A stretch of DNA of 64,000 bases from Hahellaceae bacterium (GCA_016744695.1 JADGDV010000017.1:1-64000); one strand, 5' to 3'; positions 30,435-42,106 are shown, counted from the first letter of the stretch. The notes: a model not told the origin generated them from the letters alone. Numbers and translations: made by a program.

Positions 30435-30803
30435 ATGATTCAAACTGAATCGTACCTAGACGTTGCCGATAACAGTGGTGCTCGTCGAGTTATGTGCATC
30501 AAGGTTTTGGGTGGCTCGCATAGACGCTACGCCAGAATAGGTGACATAATTAAAGTTACTGTGAAGGAAGCGATTCCTCGCGGTAAAGTCAAGAAGGGTC
30601 AGGTTCTGAACGCAGTTGTTGTGCGTACCAGAAAAGGCGTGCGACGTCCGGATGGATCTTTGATCCGTTTTGATGGAAATGCAGCTGTTTTACTGAACCA
30701 ACAAGACGCACCTATTGGTACACGTATTTTTGGCCCTGTAACTCGTGAGTTACGTAGCGAAAAATACATGAAGATTGTTTCTTTAGCACCTGAAGTGCTA
30801 TAA
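30435..30803 (+). CDS. rplN: 50S ribosomal protein L14
   Basis: Interface protein of the 50S. The 122-residue product begins [21 protein letters not shown], with the signature [20 protein letters not shown]. Standard length. First gene of the spc unit, after a 58-base spacer. Confidence 0.98.
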   Translation: MIQTESYLDVADNSGARRVMCIKVLGGSHRRYARIGDIIKVTVKEAIPRGKVKKGQVLNAVVVRTRKGVRRPDGSLIRFDGNAAVLLNQQDAPIGTRIFGPVTRELRSEKYMKIVSLAPEVL

Positions 30804-30819
30804 GGATGAGAGGCCGGTT

Positions 30820-31137
30820 ATGAACAAAATCAAACGTGATGATGAAGTTATAGTCATAGCGGGCAAGGACAAAGGCAAGCGCGGGAAAATCGTCCGCGTT
30901 CTGCAAGATGGTCGTGTCGTGGTATCAGGTATTAACATGATTAAGCGAAGCACCAAACCTAACCCAATGTTGGGCGCTCCTGGCGGTATCGTCGAAAAGG
31001 AAGCACCTATACAAGTTTCGAATGTAGCTATTTTTAACACAGCTACAAACAAAGCTGACAGGGTGGGTTTTAAAGTCTTGGAAGATGGCGCTAAAGTCCG
31101 TGTCTATAAGTCGACGAAAGAAGTTGTCGGCAGCTAA
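30820..31137 (+). CDS. rplX: 50S ribosomal protein L24
   Basis: Assembly initiator that binds the 5' part of 23S rRNA. The 105-residue product has the KOW motif ([21 protein letters not shown]) and [18 protein letters not shown]. Standard length. Confidence 0.98.
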   Translation: MNKIKRDDEVIVIAGKDKGKRGKIVRVLQDGRVVVSGINMIKRSTKPNPMLGAPGGIVEKEAPIQVSNVAIFNTATNKADRVGFKVLEDGAKVRVYKSTKEVVGS

Positions 31138-31155
31138 CGCTCGCTGGTGGTTATT

Positions 31156-31695
31156 ATGCCTAAAATGAAAGATGTATATCAGAAAGCGGTGATACCTGCT
31201 CTACAAAGTGAGTTCGCTTACAAGAGTGTAATGCAGGTTCCCAAAATTGAAAAAATCACTCTCAATATGGGAGTTGGTGAAGCATTAGGTGACAAGAAGC
31301 AAATCGATAACGCTGTTGCGGATATGGAAAAGCTTGCTGGCCAAAAGGCAGTTGTTACTAAGGCAAAGAAGTCTGTTGCAGGCTTCAAGATTCGTGAAGG
31401 CTACCCAATTGGTTGTAAGGTGACACTTCGTGGCGAACGCATGTGGGAATTCCTTGAGAGACTAGTAGATATTGCTATTCCTCGTGTCCGCGATTTTCGT
31501 GGTTTGAATCCTAAGTCGTTTGACGGTCGTGGAAATTACAGCATGGGTGTGCGAGAGCAAATCATTTTCCCTGAAATCGAATACGATAAAGTGGATAAGA
31601 TTCGCGGCTTGGACATCACGATTACTACTTCAGCAAAAACGGATGACGAAGGTCGTGCATTGCTGAAAGCCTTTAATTTCCCCTTTAAGAAATAA
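31156..31695 (+). CDS. rplE: 50S ribosomal protein L5
   Basis: Binds 5S rRNA and joins it to the central protuberance. The 179-residue product equals E. coli in length when started at ATG 31156 (MPKMKDVYQ); a GTG at 31147 would add three residues. Key segments are [36 protein letters not shown] and [15 protein letters not shown]. Confidence 0.98.
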   Translation: MPKMKDVYQKAVIPALQSEFAYKSVMQVPKIEKITLNMGVGEALGDKKQIDNAVADMEKLAGQKAVVTKAKKSVAGFKIREGYPIGCKVTLRGERMWEFLERLVDIAIPRVRDFRGLNPKSFDGRGNYSMGVREQIIFPEIEYDKVDKIRGLDITITTSAKTDDEGRALLKAFNFPFKK

Positions 31696-31706
31696 GGTTA
31701 GGAATC

Positions 31707-32012
31707 ATGGCAAAGATATCGATGAAAATGCGTGAATTAAAGCGCGAGAAAACTGTTGCGAAATACGCAGAAAAGCGTGCGGAACTTAAAGCAATAATCA
31801 GCAATATCAACACATCTGATGATGACCGTTGGGATGCGCAGGTTAAATTGCAAAAGCTTCCACGTAATGCAAGCCCTAGTAGACTCCGTAACCGTTGTCA
31901 GGTTACTGGTCGTCCACATGGTGTATATCGTAAATTTAAGTTGTCTCGTATTAAATTGCGTGAGCACGCTATGAACGGTGATGTACCAGGCTTAACAAAA
32001 GCCAGCTGGTAG
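31707..32012 (+). CDS. rpsN: 30S ribosomal protein S14
   Basis: 30S head protein. The 101-residue product is the long zinc-independent form, lacking the two CxxC pairs of the short form, and ends with [20 protein letters not shown] and PGLTKASW. Standard gammaproteobacterial type. Confidence 0.98.
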   Translation: MAKISMKMRELKREKTVAKYAEKRAELKAIISNINTSDDDRWDAQVKLQKLPRNASPSRLRNRCQVTGRPHGVYRKFKLSRIKLREHAMNGDVPGLTKASW

Positions 32013-32037
32013 ATTTTCCGTTGGTAAGCGGTTTTAT

Positions 32038-32072
32038 AAGAGCGATAGCTAGTGTATAGTGTCGCTCTTTTC
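32038..32072 (+). promoter_or_regulatory. Hairpin in the rpsN-rpsH spacer
   Basis: AAGAGCGA (32038-32045) pairs with TCGCTCTT (32062-32069) across 16 bases, followed by TTTCC. The short T-run makes a partial terminator possible. S8 is the spc feedback repressor in E. coli, but its known site is at rplE, so the role here is open. Confidence 0.4.
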
Positions 32073-32108
32073 CGCTGCACAACTAAAAAGAGCAGGAGTC
32101 TCATACTA

Positions 32109-32501
32109 ATGAGTATGCAAGATACACTTGCGGATATGTTAACTCGTATCCGTAATGGGCAGATGGCTGAAAAAGTCGCTGTTACCATGCCTTCTTCAAA
32201 AATGAAGGTGTCTTTAGCTGAAGTGCTAAAGCAAGAAGGTTTTATCGCCGACTTTAGTATAGAAGGTGATGTAAAGCCAACTTTGACAGTTGAGTTGAAG
32301 TATTTCGAAGGTAAGCCGGTTATCGAAAAGATAAAGCGTGTTAGCCGTCCAGGTCTGCGTATATACAAGAACGCAGATGAATTGCCCAAGGTCTCTAATG
32401 GTTTAGGTGTTGCACTCATTTCAACATCAAAGGGTATTATGACTGATCGTTCTGCTCGTGAAGCAGGGATCGGTGGTGAAGTTATCTGCACCGTATTCTA
32501 G
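32109..32501 (+). CDS. rpsH: 30S ribosomal protein S8
   Basis: Primary 16S central-domain binder and spc operon repressor in E. coli. The 130-residue product starts [18 protein letters not shown] at ATG 32109, matching the family; earlier in-frame starts lie in the spacer hairpin. The C-terminal [20 protein letters not shown] segment is the RNA-binding signature. Confidence 0.98.
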   Translation: MSMQDTLADMLTRIRNGQMAEKVAVTMPSSKMKVSLAEVLKQEGFIADFSIEGDVKPTLTVELKYFEGKPVIEKIKRVSRPGLRIYKNADELPKVSNGLGVALISTSKGIMTDRSAREAGIGGEVICTVF

Positions 32502-32510
32502 GAGGTAGTC

Positions 32511-33044
32511 ATGTCAAGAGTTGCAAATTCTCCTGTCGAGCTTCCATCTGGAACACAGGTGAAGTTAGATGGGCAAGAGATCGAAGTAAAAGGCGCTAAA
32601 GGAGCACTTTCATTTAGTGTTCACTCAGCGGTTGAAGTTAAGCAAGAAGAAAACAAGCTTACTTTTGCTGCACGTGACGGTGCGAGAAAATCTCGTGCAT
32701 TAGCGGGTACAACACGCGCTCTAGTCAACAACATGGTTGTTGGTGTTAATAAAGGGTATGAGAAAAAACTACAGTTAATTGGTGTAGGTTACAGAGCGCA
32801 GGTGCAAGGTAAGAAAATCAACCTTACACTGGGCTTTTCTCATCCTGTTGAATACGCTTTGCCAGAAGGTATTTCTGCTGAAATGCCTACACAAACTGAA
32901 ATCGTACTTAAGGGTATCGATAAGCAGCAAGTTGGTCAGGCAGCAGCAGAAATTCGAGCCTTCCGTCCTCCTGAGCCTTACAAAGGTAAAGGTGTTCGTT
33001 ATTCGGACGAGAATGTAAGACGTAAAGAGGCTAAGAAGAAGTAG
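32511..33044 (+). CDS. rplF: 50S ribosomal protein L6
   Basis: Binds near the sarcin-ricin loop. The 177-residue product has two homologous domains and the C-terminal signature [15 protein letters not shown]. Standard length; AGGAGG-type ribosome-binding site directly after the rpsH stop. Confidence 0.98.
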   Translation: MSRVANSPVELPSGTQVKLDGQEIEVKGAKGALSFSVHSAVEVKQEENKLTFAARDGARKSRALAGTTRALVNNMVVGVNKGYEKKLQLIGVGYRAQVQGKKINLTLGFSHPVEYALPEGISAEMPTQTEIVLKGIDKQQVGQAAAEIRAFRPPEPYKGKGVRYSDENVRRKEAKKK

Positions 33045-33052
33045 GTAAAACT

Positions 33053-33403
33053 ATGAGCGTAAAAAAAGAGTCAAAGAATCGTAGAGCGCGCAGCACGCGT
33101 TCTAAAATAAGAGAGCAGGGTGCAACTCGTTTGTCTGTTCACCGTACTCCTCAGCATATGTATGCACAAATTATTGCAGCTGATGGCAGCAAAATTTTAG
33201 CTGCTGCATCAACTGTTGAAAAAGAGTTGAAAGAGGGTTCAACAGGTAATGTTGAAGCCGCTTCTAAGGTTGGAAAGCTCATCGCTGAACGCGCCAAGGC
33301 TGCGGGTGTTACGCAGGTAGCTTTTGATCGTTCAGGTTTTAAGTATCACGGTCGTGTGAAGGCATTAGCCGACGCAGCACGTGAAAGCGGACTGGAATTC
33401 TAA
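33053..33403 (+). CDS. rplR: 50S ribosomal protein L18
   Basis: Binds 5S rRNA with L5. The 116-residue product has an arginine-rich N-terminus, [15 protein letters not shown] and the C-terminal [21 protein letters not shown]. Standard length. Confidence 0.98.
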   Translation: MSVKKESKNRRARSTRSKIREQGATRLSVHRTPQHMYAQIIAADGSKILAAASTVEKELKEGSTGNVEAASKVGKLIAERAKAAGVTQVAFDRSGFKYHGRVKALADAARESGLEF

Positions 33404-33415
33404 AGGGTGTCAGCA

Positions 33416-33913
33416 ATGAGTAATGAACAAAAAGCGCCTGATCTTCAGGAGAAGCTGGTACAGGTTAACCGTGTTGCTAAAGTTGTAAAAGGTGGTCGTA
33501 TATTCGGCTTCACTGCATTAACAGTAGTAGGCGATGGTAACGGTCGTGTTGGTTTTGGACGTGGTAAAGCACGTGAAGTGCCTGTAGCAATTCAAAAAGC
33601 TATGGATGCAGCACGTAGAAATATGGTTGATGTGGCGTTGGATGGTACAACTCTACAATATCCAATCAAAGCTCGACATGGTGCATCTAAGGTTTATATG
33701 CAACCTGCGTCAGAAGGTACTGGTATTATTGCTGGTGGTGCGATGCGTGCGGTGTTGGAAGTAGCGGGTGTACATAACGTACTTGCCAAATGCTACGGTT
33801 CAACCAATCCAGTTAACGTTGTTCGTGCTACGGTCAATGGTCTGAAGGCTATGCAGTCTCCAGAGTCTATTGCAGCGAAGCGCGGTAAATCAGTTGACGA
33901 TATTGTAGGATAA
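33416..33913 (+). CDS. rpsE: 30S ribosomal protein S5
   Basis: Lines the mRNA entry channel and affects accuracy. The 165-residue product starts at ATG 33416, with AAAGGGTG upstream; GTG 33407 is within that ribosome-binding site. Signature [22 protein letters not shown] is split here as [15 protein letters not shown] and [10 protein letters not shown]. Close to the E. coli length. Confidence 0.97.
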   Translation: MSNEQKAPDLQEKLVQVNRVAKVVKGGRIFGFTALTVVGDGNGRVGFGRGKAREVPVAIQKAMDAARRNMVDVALDGTTLQYPIKARHGASKVYMQPASEGTGIIAGGAMRAVLEVAGVHNVLAKCYGSTNPVNVVRATVNGLKAMQSPESIAAKRGKSVDDIVG

Positions 33914-33917
33914 GATC

Positions 33918-34100
33918 ATGGCTAAGACAGTTAAAGTTACATTACTTCGTAGCGTAATTGGCCGACTACCTAAGCATCAAGCATGTGTAGCGGGTCTTGG
34001 ACTACGTCGCATTGGTCATACTGTTGAGGTTGAAGATACACCTTCAGTTCGCGGTATGATCAATAGAGTTAATTATATGCTTAGAGTAGAGGGAGAGTAA
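33918..34100 (+). CDS. rpmD: 50S ribosomal protein L30
   Basis: Small 50S protein. The 60-residue product contains [20 protein letters not shown] and [20 protein letters not shown]. It lies between rpsE and rplO as usual in proteobacteria; too short for many gene finders but clear. Confidence 0.97.
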   Translation: MAKTVKVTLLRSVIGRLPKHQACVAGLGLRRIGHTVEVEDTPSVRGMINRVNYMLRVEGE

Positions 34101-34101
34101 T

Positions 34102-34536
34102 ATGCGTCTTAATACGTTAAGTCCCGCTCCAGGTTCAAAAAAAGCTGGTAAGCGCGTAGGTCGTGGTATCGGTTCTGGTTTAGGAAAAACTTGTGGCCGT
34201 GGTCATAAAGGTCTTAAATCACGTTCTGGTGGTACAGTGCCTGCTGGTTTCGAGGGTGGGCAACAGCCGCTTCAAAGACGTTTGCCAAAGTTTGGTTTCA
34301 CGTCTAGAAAGTCAGCTTTTGCAGCTGAAATCAGATTAAGCGAGCTTGAAACTTTAGATGTTGATGTGATCGATCTAGCTGCACTTAAAAATGCTAATCT
34401 AGTTCGTCGCGACACAAAAACTGCAAAAGTCTTTTTGTCTGGTGCTTTAACCAAGGCAGTGACTATTCAAGGTTTGAGTGTATCTAAGGGTGCACGCGAA
34501 GCGATTACCGCAGCAGGCGGAAAAGTCGAGGACTAA
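34102..34536 (+). CDS. rplO: 50S ribosomal protein L15
   Basis: 50S assembly protein with a long basic N-terminal extension. The 144-residue product begins [20 protein letters not shown], with [13 protein letters not shown] and [18 protein letters not shown]. Its stop is immediately followed by the secY ATG. Confidence 0.98.
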   Translation: MRLNTLSPAPGSKKAGKRVGRGIGSGLGKTCGRGHKGLKSRSGGTVPAGFEGGQQPLQRRLPKFGFTSRKSAFAAEIRLSELETLDVDVIDLAALKNANLVRRDTKTAKVFLSGALTKAVTIQGLSVSKGAREAITAAGGKVED

Positions 34537-35847
34537 ATGGCTAAGACAGGATCACTACCAGCAGGAGCAGCTAGCGGCTTTGCAGAACTAAAGTCACGGC
34601 TATGGTTTGTTTTCATCGCGATAGTTATCTATCGTGTTGGAGCACATATACCAGTTCCGGGTATCAACCCAGAAAGACTGGCGGCACTTTTTGAGCAAAA
34701 TCAGGGGACTATCCTTAGTTTGTTCAATATGTTTTCAGGTGGCGCACTCGAAAGAATGAGTATTTTTGCTCTGGGAATAATGCCGTACATTTCTGCGTCA
34801 ATTATCATGCAGCTAATGACCGTAGTGAGTCCTCAGCTTGAAGCGCTTAAGAAAGAAGGTGAGTCTGGTCGTCGTAAGATAAGCCAGTACACACGCTATG
34901 CAACGGTTGTCTTGGCAACCGTGCAGGCAATGGGTATGTCAGTAGGTTTGGCTTCTCAGGGTGTTACATTCACCGATACGTTCAGCTTTTATTTTGTGGC
35001 TGTAGCAACTTTCGTAAGTGGTGCTGTCTTCCTAATGTGGCTTGGTGAGCAGATCACTGAGCGCGGTATTGGTAATGGTATATCTCTGCTGATTTTTGCA
35101 GGTATCGTTGCTGGTTTACCAGGTGCGTTTGGGCAGTCATTCGAGCAAGCTAGGCAGGGTGAGATTAATATTCTTGCCTTGTTGTTCATAGGATTTTTCG
35201 CTATCGCCATCGTTGCTTTTGTTGTGTTTATGGAGCGTGGCCAACGCCGCATTACTGTAAATTACGCAAAAAGACAGCAAGGCCGTAAAGTGTATGCACA
35301 GCAGTCAAGCCATTTGCCTCTTAAGGTTAATATGGCGGGTGTTATTCCACCTATCTTTGCATCAAGTATCTTATTGTTTCCAGCTTCGCTGGGGCAATGG
35401 TTCGGCAAAGGAGAGGGGATGGAGTGGTTGTCTGATTTTTCTCAGGCACTTGCACCAAGTCAGCCACTTTATATTTTACTGTTTGCGATAGCTGTGATAT
35501 TTTTCTGCTTCTTTTATACGGCGTTGATGTATAATCCGAAAGAAGTAGCCGATAATCTTAAGAAATCAGGTGCTTTTGTACCTGGTATTCGCCCAGGTGA
35601 GCAAACCGCTCGCTATATAGATAGTGTTCTTACTCGTTTAACGATGTTTGGTGCTTTATATATAACGGCAGTTGCTCTCCTTCCACAGTTTCTGGTTGTG
35701 TGGTGGAATGTCCCATTTTACTTTGGTGGAACTTCACTGCTTATCGTAGTTGTGGTTGTGATGGACTTTATGGCTCAAGTGCAGTCACATCTGATGTCTC
35801 ATCAGTATGAGTCCCTCATGAAAAAATCTAACCTGAAGAAGGTATAG
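34537..35847 (+). CDS. secY: Preprotein translocase subunit SecY
   Basis: Channel of the SecYEG translocon in the inner membrane; exports unfolded proteins, including the secreted and pilus proteins encoded in this window. The 436-residue product shows ten hydrophobic segments, the plug-region [26 protein letters not shown] (split by helix ends), and conserved cytoplasmic loops with [17 protein letters not shown] and [16 protein letters not shown]. Full length. It directly follows rplO in the spc operon. Confidence 0.98.
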   Translation: MAKTGSLPAGAASGFAELKSRLWFVFIAIVIYRVGAHIPVPGINPERLAALFEQNQGTILSLFNMFSGGALERMSIFALGIMPYISASIIMQLMTVVSPQLEALKKEGESGRRKISQYTRYATVVLATVQAMGMSVGLASQGVTFTDTFSFYFVAVATFVSGAVFLMWLGEQITERGIGNGISLLIFAGIVAGLPGAFGQSFEQARQGEINILALLFIGFFAIAIVAFVVFMERGQRRITVNYAKRQQGRKVYAQQSSHLPLKVNMAGVIPPIFASSILLFPASLGQWFGKGEGMEWLSDFSQALAPSQPLYILLFAIAVIFFCFFYTALMYNPKEVADNLKKSGAFVPGIRPGEQTARYIDSVLTRLTMFGALYITAVALLPQFLVVWWNVPFYFGGTSLLIVVVVVMDFMAQVQSHLMSHQYESLMKKSNLKKV

Positions 35848-35891
35848 TTGAAGTTATACTTCGATAATACATTTCGATTTGGAGTTTTAGA

Positions 35892-36005
35892 ATGAAAGTG
35901 CGTGCATCGGTAAAGAAAATTTGCCGTAATTGTAAAATTATTCGTCGCAATGGTGCCGTAAGGGTCATTTGCAAAGAGCCACGTCATAAGCAGCGTCAGG
36001 GTTAA
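35892..36005 (+). CDS. rpmJ: 50S ribosomal protein L36 (zinc-binding form)
   Basis: A 37-residue ribosomal protein, starting [20 protein letters not shown] and ending RHKQRQG. The zinc ligands are all present: C11, C14, C27 and H32, so this is the zinc-containing type rather than the zinc-independent paralogue. GGAG lies 8 bases before the ATG at 35892. It sits between secY and rpsM as in E. coli and closes the spc operon. The gene is short enough to be missed by length cut-offs, but the match is certain. Confidence 0.97.
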   Translation: MKVRASVKKICRNCKIIRRNGAVRVICKEPRHKQRQG

Positions 36006-36037
36006 AAGCCTTTTCAATGCAGGCAAAAATAAATAAA

Positions 36038-36068
36038 GCTTGATTTATTTTTGATCAAGCGTTATTAT
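36038..36068 (+). promoter_or_regulatory. rpsM: Promoter of the alpha operon with overlapping palindrome
   Basis: TTGATT (36040-36045), 17 bases, then TATTAT (36063-36068), followed by CTTGCGCC and a T-run, 59 bases before rpsM. A perfect inverted repeat GCTTGAT/ATCAAGC (36038-36044 and 36054-36060) covers the -35 box and spacer and could be an operator. Confidence 0.7.
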
Positions 36069-36126
36069 CTTGCGCCTTTTTTATGATGTTCAATTAATAG
36101 CAATGCTTAAAAGCGGAGTAAGATAG

Positions 36127-36483
36127 ATGGCTCGTATAGCCGGTGTCAATATACCCGATAATAAACACGCTGTAATAGCCCTTACCTATGTATATGGTGT
36201 TGGTCTAACTACAGCTAAGAAGCTTTGTGACGCAACTAGCGTTAAGACAACAGCTAAAGTTAGAGACTTAACTGAAGAGCAGTTAGATGCGCTACGTAAT
36301 GAACTCACCAGTATGACTGTTGAGGGCGATCTGCGTCGTGAAGTACAAATGAATGTTAAACGTTTGAAAGATCTTGGTTGCTACCGTGGTCTGCGTCACC
36401 GTCACAGCTTGCCTGTACGCGGTCAACGTAGTAAGACCAACGCTAGAACCCGTAAAGGTCCTCGCAAACCAATACGTAAATAA
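36127..36483 (+). CDS. rpsM: 30S ribosomal protein S13
   Basis: 30S head protein forming intersubunit bridges and touching P-site tRNA. The 118-residue product begins [20 protein letters not shown] and ends with [25 protein letters not shown] tail. GCGGAG precedes the ATG. First gene of the alpha operon. Confidence 0.98.
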   Translation: MARIAGVNIPDNKHAVIALTYVYGVGLTTAKKLCDATSVKTTAKVRDLTEEQLDALRNELTSMTVEGDLRREVQMNVKRLKDLGCYRGLRHRHSLPVRGQRSKTNARTRKGPRKPIRK

Positions 36484-36496
36484 ATAGGATACCGGA

Positions 36497-36886
36497 ATGG
36501 CTAAGCCAGGTACACGTACCCGTAAGAAGGTGAAAAAGACGGTTGTTGATGGGATGGCACATATTCATGCATCTTTCAACAATACGATCGTAACCATTAC
36601 AGACCGTCAAGGCAATGCCTTGTCATGGGCCACCGCAGGTGGTTCTGGTTTCCGTGGTTCACGTAAAAGTACACCTTTTGCTGCGCAGGTAGCAGCTGAA
36701 AGAGCCGGAAAAGCGGCTGCTGAATACGGCCTAAAAAACCTAGATGTTATGGTTAAAGGTCCTGGGCCCGGACGTGAGTCCGCTGTCCGTGCACTTAATT
36801 CATGTGGTTATAAGATTACTAGCATCATTGATGTTACACCTATTCCACATAATGGGTGTCGTCCACCTAAGAAACGTCGCGTTTAA
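36497..36886 (+). CDS. rpsK: 30S ribosomal protein S11
   Basis: 30S platform protein near the mRNA exit. The 129-residue product has [35 protein letters not shown] and the closing [12 protein letters not shown]. Standard length. Confidence 0.98.
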   Translation: MAKPGTRTRKKVKKTVVDGMAHIHASFNNTIVTITDRQGNALSWATAGGSGFRGSRKSTPFAAQVAAERAGKAAAEYGLKNLDVMVKGPGPGRESAVRALNSCGYKITSIIDVTPIPHNGCRPPKKRRV

Positions 36887-36901
36887 TAAAGGAGACAGAC
36901 A

Positions 36902-37522
36902 ATGGCTCGATATATTGGTCCAAAATGTAAACTGTCTCGTCGTGAAGGGACTGATTTATTTTTGAAAAGCGGTGCGCGAGCACTAGATTCAAAATGTAAT
37001 CTTGAAACCCCTCCAGGGCAGCATGGCGCACGTAGAGGACGTTTGTCTGAATACGGTTTACAGTTAAGAGAAAAACAAAAAGTTCGTCGTACATACGGCG
37101 TACTTGAAAAGCAGTTCCGTGGTTACTACAAAGAAGCGGCACGTCGTAAGGGCGCAACAGGCGAGAATCTTTTACAGATACTTGAGCAGCGTCTTGATAA
37201 CGTGGTTTATCGTATGGGGTTTGGATCAACACGTGCAGAATCACGTCAGTTGGTATCTCATAAATCGATTCTTGTAAATGATAATGTTGTAAATATTGCA
37301 TCTTATCAAGTAACTGCAGGTGATGTTGTCAGTGTTCGTGAGAAGTCTAAGGTTCAATTGCGTATTAAAAATGCACTTGAATTGTCAGCTAATCGTGGCA
37401 CGATTGAGTGGGTAGATGTTGATTCGAGCAAGTTGGTAGGTACGTTTAAGTCCGTACCAGAGCGTTCTGAATTATCCGCTGAAATCAACGAAAACTTAAT
37501 CGTGGAACTTTACTCTAAGTAA
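36902..37522 (+). CDS. rpsD: 30S ribosomal protein S4
   Basis: Primary 16S 5'-domain binder; repressor of the alpha operon in E. coli. The 206-residue product begins [20 protein letters not shown] and has an S4 RNA-binding domain ([25 protein letters not shown]). The leader before rpsM is only about 50 bases, short for the E. coli-type S4 pseudoknot. Confidence 0.98.
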   Translation: MARYIGPKCKLSRREGTDLFLKSGARALDSKCNLETPPGQHGARRGRLSEYGLQLREKQKVRRTYGVLEKQFRGYYKEAARRKGATGENLLQILEQRLDNVVYRMGFGSTRAESRQLVSHKSILVNDNVVNIASYQVTAGDVVSVREKSKVQLRIKNALELSANRGTIEWVDVDSSKLVGTFKSVPERSELSAEINENLIVELYSK

Positions 37523-37558
37523 GGTTTAAGCAGAACAATAGAGCGAATAGGGCCGTTT

Positions 37559-38563
37559 ATGCAGCGTTCAGTAAATGAATTCTTGAATCCTCGAAATATC
37601 GATGTACAGGAAATAAGCTCTACGCACGCGAAGGTTACTTTAGAACCTCTCGAGCGTGGGTTTGGACATACTCTAGGTAGTGCTCTGCGTCGTATATTAC
37701 TGTCATCTATGCCAGGAAGTGCGGTCGTTGAAGCAGAGATCGATGGCGTCCTTCATGAATACAGTGCTATTGAAGGTGTTCAGGAAGACGTTATTGAGAT
37801 TCTTCTAAACCTTAAAGGTTTGGCTATCATTATGCATAGCCGTGATGAAGCGACATTGACGTTGACCAAAAAGGGCGAAGGTCCTGTGTTGGCAAGTGAT
37901 ATTCAGCTTGATCACGATGTTGAAATCGCAAACCCAGATCATGTGATTTGTCACTTGAGTGGTGCTGGCGAAATCAACATGAAGTTAAAAGTGATGTTAG
38001 GTAGAGGCTACGAGCCTGCAGACCAACGCGTTGCCGGAGATGATGAAACACGTGCTATTGGTAGATTGCAATTGGACTCGTCTTTCAGTCCAGTTCTTCG
38101 TGTAGCGTACTCAGTTGAGAGTGCTCGCGTAGAGCAGCGAACAGATTTGGATAAATTGGTTATCGATTTGGAAACAAACGGTACAATTGATCCTGAAGAG
38201 TCTATTCGTCGTGCGGCAACAATCTTGCAACAGCAGTTGTCAGTGTTTGTTCACTTCGACAATGAAAAGGAGCCTGAGCAAGTTGAGGAAGAGGAAGAAG
38301 TGGATCCAATACTTCTTCGTCCAGTTGACGATCTTGAGCTAACTGTTCGTTCTGCTAACTGCTTGAAAGCCGAGAACATATATTACATTGGTGACCTGAT
38401 CCAGCGTACTGAGGTAGAGCTTCTTAAAACACCTAACTTAGGTAAGAAGTCACTTACTGAGATTAAAGATGTATTAGCATCTCGTGGTCTCTCTCTGGGT
38501 ATGCGTCTTGAAAATTGGCCTCCGGCTAGTTTGAAGGGTGATGACAGGGTACTAGGTGGATAA
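37559..38563 (+). CDS. rpoA: RNA polymerase alpha subunit
   Basis: Dimerises to assemble RNA polymerase; its C-terminal domain contacts UP elements and activators. The 334-residue product has the N-terminal domain with [20 protein letters not shown] and an acidic linker (about residues 235-250, rich in Glu). The C-terminal domain contains [21 protein letters not shown] and [18 protein letters not shown]. Normal length. Confidence 0.99.
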   Translation: MQRSVNEFLNPRNIDVQEISSTHAKVTLEPLERGFGHTLGSALRRILLSSMPGSAVVEAEIDGVLHEYSAIEGVQEDVIEILLNLKGLAIIMHSRDEATLTLTKKGEGPVLASDIQLDHDVEIANPDHVICHLSGAGEINMKLKVMLGRGYEPADQRVAGDDETRAIGRLQLDSSFSPVLRVAYSVESARVEQRTDLDKLVIDLETNGTIDPEESIRRAATILQQQLSVFVHFDNEKEPEQVEEEEEVDPILLRPVDDLELTVRSANCLKAENIYYIGDLIQRTEVELLKTPNLGKKSLTEIKDVLASRGLSLGMRLENWPPASLKGDDRVLGG

Positions 38564-38594
38564 CCTCAGGTTAATCAGGTAAGGAATTAGACAA

Positions 38595-38978
38595 ATGCGT
38601 CATCGTAAAAGTGGTCGTAAATTTAATCGCAATAGCTCACATAGAAAGGCCATGTTCAGTAACATGACTTCTTCATTGGTTGAGCATGAGCTGATCAAAA
38701 CAACTTTGCCAAAAGCAAAAGAGTTGCGAACAGTTGCAGAGCCTTTAATTACATTAGCTAAGAAAGATACTGTTGCTAATCGTCGTTTGGCTTTTGCAAG
38801 ATTGCGTAGTAAAGAGGCAGTTGCAAAACTGTTTAACGAGTTAGGTCCTCGCTATGAGAGCCGCCCAGGAGGATACATACGTATTCTTAAGTGTGGTATT
38901 CGTGCTGGTGATAGCGCTCCAATGGCTTATGTTGAGCTTGTGGATCGTCCAGTAGTAGAGAGTGATGACGAAGAGTAA
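38595..38978 (+). CDS. rplQ: 50S ribosomal protein L17
   Basis: Tunnel-exit protein. The 127-residue product begins [20 protein letters not shown], with [19 protein letters not shown], and ends in an acidic tail. Last gene of the alpha operon, followed by a strong terminator. Confidence 0.98.
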   Translation: MRHRKSGRKFNRNSSHRKAMFSNMTSSLVEHELIKTTLPKAKELRTVAEPLITLAKKDTVANRRLAFARLRSKEAVAKLFNELGPRYESRPGGYIRILKCGIRAGDSAPMAYVELVDRPVVESDDEE

Positions 38979-39000
38979 ATAACTTTTCTGACTTGTTCAC

Positions 39001-39029
39001 AAAAAGCCGACTTTATTAGTCGGCTTTTT
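39001..39029. terminator. Bidirectional terminator between rplQ and uvrA
   Basis: A perfect 12-pair stem AAAAAGCCGACT (39001-39012) with AGTCGGCTTTTT (39018-39029) and a 5-base loop. T-runs on both strands suit the convergent alpha operon and uvrA. Confidence 0.92.
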
Positions 39030-39145
39030 GCGTTTAGTAACTTCATTTAATTTTTGTCAGGTTTAAGTTACAGTGGCCTACTATTGATGATAGGTTCAGA
39101 AATACAGTGGATATAAAGGGTTAGACATACCCACTGCTTATAACC

Positions 39146-41977
39146 CTACTTCTGTCGTTCAAGCAGTTCTTTAAGAAACCTTCCAGTGTGTGAGTTTTTG
39201 GCTTCAGAAACCTCTTCCGGAGTTCCTTCTGCAATGATATTTCCGCCACCTGTACCACCTTCAGGGCCTAGGTCAATAACCCAGTCTGCTGTTTTAACAA
39301 CATCTAAATTATGTTCAATTACAACAATTGTGTTGCCATGCTCTCTTAGCTTGTGCAGGACATTAAGTAATTGTTGTATATCATAAAAATGAAGTCCAGT
39401 GGTGGGTTCATCTAATATGTAAAGCGTTTGCCCTGTATCTCGTTTAGATAGCTCTTTTGCAAGTTTTACACGCTGAGCTTCACCTCCAGAAAGTGTAACA
39501 GCGCTTTGTCCAAGTCTTATATAAGACAAGCCTACATCAATAAGTGTCTGTAATTTTTTAGCTAAAAACGGCACTGAATCAAAAAATTCTCTAGCGTCTT
39601 CAACGGTAAGGTCTAGCACTTCATGGATGCTTTTGCCTTTGTATTTAATATCAAGCGTTTCACGGTTGTAACGCTTACCTTTGCAGCTATCACAAGGCAC
39701 GTAAATATCAGGTAAAAAGTGCATTTCAACTTTTATAACACCATCGCCCTGGCACGCTTCGCATCGACCACCCTTTACGTTAAAACTAAAGCGACCTGGC
39801 TTATAGCCTCTTGATCTAGCTTCGTGAGTGCCAGAAAATAGCTCTCTCACTGGAGTGAATATACCTGTATAAGTAGCAGGATTTGATCTTGGTGTACGAC
39901 CTATAGGGCTTTGGTCAATATCAATGACCTTATCGAGTTGGTCAATACCTATTATTTCATCATGCTCTTGAATATGCAGTGTAGTTGCTTTGTTAAGTAC
40001 CGTTGCTGCAATAGGGTAGAGCGTTCCATTAATTAACGTTGATTTGCCGGAGCCAGATACGCCAGTAACACAAGTGAACAGGCCTAAAGGTATGGTTAGA
40101 TCAACTTTATTTAGATTGTTCCCTGTTGCACCCATCAGTTTTAGGGTTTTACTTTTGTCATAGGTTTGACGCTTTGACGGAATTTCAATGCGCTTTCGAC
40201 CAGAAAGGTACTGGCCGGTAATTGAATCTTCTGTAGCCATGACATCTTCAGGTGTGCCTGAGGCAATTACACGGCCTCCATGAATTCCAGCGCCTGGGCC
40301 GATATCAATAACATGATCTGCTAGACGTATTGCATCTTCGTCATGCTCTACAATAATAACCGTATTGCCGAGATCTCGAAGGTGGGTCAGCGTTTTGAGC
40401 AATCGATCATTATCTCGTTGGTGTAGGCCAATTGAAGGTTCATCGAGAACATACATAACGCCCACAAGTCCTGCCCCTATTTGGCTAGCTAATCTTATGC
40501 GCTGAGCTTCGCCTCCTGATAAGGTGTCGGCACTTCTGTTTAGTGTTAAATAATCTAGTCCCACATTAACAAGGAACTGCAGTCGCAATTGTATTTCAGT
40601 AACAATTTTCTCGGCTATTTCACCCTTACGGCCTTCTAACTTTAGTTCTGAGAAGTATTCAAAGGCTGCGCCTACAGGCTTAGCTGTGATATCAGGTAAA
40701 CGCGTGTCATTAATGAAAACGTTTCTAGCAGACTCTTTAAGCCTCGCTCCATGACAGTCTGGGCAGGTTGTATTAGTGAGAAGCTTTGAAAGGTCATCTC
40801 TTACCATTTGTGATTCTGTCTCACGGAGGCGGCGCTCCATGTTAGGCATTACACCTTCGAATGGGTGGTGGCGCTTAACCACATCACCACGTGTATTCAC
40901 GTAATTAAAAGCAATTTCATCATTGCCACTACCTTTAAGTATTGTTTCTCTAAATAACTCGGGTAGTTGCTCAAAAGGCTGCTCTAAATTTATATCGAAA
41001 TGCTCAGCAAGGCTGGTTAACATTTGATAGTAATAGACTGTTCTTCTGTCCCAGCCCTTAATTGCGCCCTCTGCGAGAGTAAGTTCAGGGTGCTTTACTA
41101 GCTTCTTAGGGTCAAAAAACTGTTTCACACCAAGCCCATCACAGCTTGGGCATGCACCAGCAGGGTTATTAAAAGAGAATATTCTGGGTTCCAACTCACT
41201 AATGGCATAACCACATTGAGGGCAGGCAAATCGGGCTGAAAAAATAAGTTCTTCAGCGTCACCATCCATTGGGGCTATTATTGCGATGCCATCAGTAAGT
41301 GCGATGCAAGTTTCAAAAGATTCAGCGAGCCGCTGTTGAATGCCATCACGAACTTTAAATCGATCAATAATAACTTCAATGGTGTGTTTTTTATTTTTTT
41401 CTAGTTCAGGTGTATCATCAAGATCAGTGACGATGCCGTCGATACGGGCACGGATAAATCCTTGGCTTTGTAGCTCCTGAAATACGTGTTGGTGCTCACC
41501 TTTTCTATTTTTAATTACAGGAGCAAGCATCATCAGCTTTGCTTCTTCTTCCTGAAGCATTACTTGATCAACCATTTGGCTAATCGTTTGAGCTTCTAAA
41601 GGCTCTCCGTGAACGGGGCAGCGAGGCTCGCCTGCACGAGCAAATAAAAGCCTTAAATAATCGTAAATTTCAGTGATCGTTCCTACTGTAGAGCGCGGAT
41701 TATGAGATGTGGATTTCTGCTCTATGGATATAGCAGGGGATAGCCCTTCTATATGGTCAATGTCGGGTTTTTCCATCATTGAAAGAAATTGGCGAGCGTA
41801 AGTTGATAATGATTCAACGTAACGACGTTGCCCTTCTGCATACAGTGTGTCGAAGGCGAGGGATGATTTCCCGGAGCCAGATAAACCTGTAATAACAGTG
41901 AGCTTATCTCTAGGAATCTCAATGTCGATATTTTTGAGATTGTGAGTACGTGCACCGCGAACCAGAATCTTATCCAT
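39146..41977 (-). CDS. uvrA: Excinuclease ABC subunit A
   Basis: DNA-damage sensor of nucleotide excision repair; a dimeric ATPase that loads UvrB at lesions. The product is 943 residues from the ATG at 41977 ([20 protein letters not shown]), which matches the family start. It has two ABC modules with Walker [10 protein letters not shown] and GVSGSGKST, signature LSGGEAQR twice, and the zinc-binding cysteine pairs CPQC/CPSC and CEAC/CDSC. On the opposite strand to its neighbours. TATAAT on the minus strand (42025-42020) is a possible -10; no SOS box is recognisable. Confidence 0.98.
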   Translation of the reverse strand: MDKILVRGARTHNLKNIDIEIPRDKLTVITGLSGSGKSSLAFDTLYAEGQRRYVESLSTYARQFLSMMEKPDIDHIEGLSPAISIEQKSTSHNPRSTVGTITEIYDYLRLLFARAGEPRCPVHGEPLEAQTISQMVDQVMLQEEEAKLMMLAPVIKNRKGEHQHVFQELQSQGFIRARIDGIVTDLDDTPELEKNKKHTIEVIIDRFKVRDGIQQRLAESFETCIALTDGIAIIAPMDGDAEELIFSARFACPQCGYAISELEPRIFSFNNPAGACPSCDGLGVKQFFDPKKLVKHPELTLAEGAIKGWDRRTVYYYQMLTSLAEHFDINLEQPFEQLPELFRETILKGSGNDEIAFNYVNTRGDVVKRHHPFEGVMPNMERRLRETESQMVRDDLSKLLTNTTCPDCHGARLKESARNVFINDTRLPDITAKPVGAAFEYFSELKLEGRKGEIAEKIVTEIQLRLQFLVNVGLDYLTLNRSADTLSGGEAQRIRLASQIGAGLVGVMYVLDEPSIGLHQRDNDRLLKTLTHLRDLGNTVIIVEHDEDAIRLADHVIDIGPGAGIHGGRVIASGTPEDVMATEDSITGQYLSGRKRIEIPSKRQTYDKSKTLKLMGATGNNLNKVDLTIPLGLFTCVTGVSGSGKSTLINGTLYPIAATVLNKATTLHIQEHDEIIGIDQLDKVIDIDQSPIGRTPRSNPATYTGIFTPVRELFSGTHEARSRGYKPGRFSFNVKGGRCEACQGDGVIKVEMHFLPDIYVPCDSCKGKRYNRETLDIKYKGKSIHEVLDLTVEDAREFFDSVPFLAKKLQTLIDVGLSYIRLGQSAVTLSGGEAQRVKLAKELSKRDTGQTLYILDEPTTGLHFYDIQQLLNVLHKLREHGNTIVVIEHNLDVVKTADWVIDLGPEGGTGGGNIIAEGTPEEVSEAKNSHTGRFLKELLERQK

Positions 41978-42078
41978 AATTGCCCAATATTTTGTAAGCG
42001 AATTTTTCAGAAGGGAGCAATTATACTGCGTTATAGGGGTAATGCACGACATAGATCATTTTGTTAATATACACGATC

Positions 42079-42106
42079 TTGTAAGTTAGCAGCCCTAATA
42101 TACAAT
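42079..42106 (+). promoter_or_regulatory. yajR: Candidate promoter of yajR
   Basis: TTGTAA (42079-42084), 16 bases, then TACAAT (42101-42106), 30 bases before the predicted start codon. Located in the divergent uvrA-yajR spacer. Confidence 0.45.
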
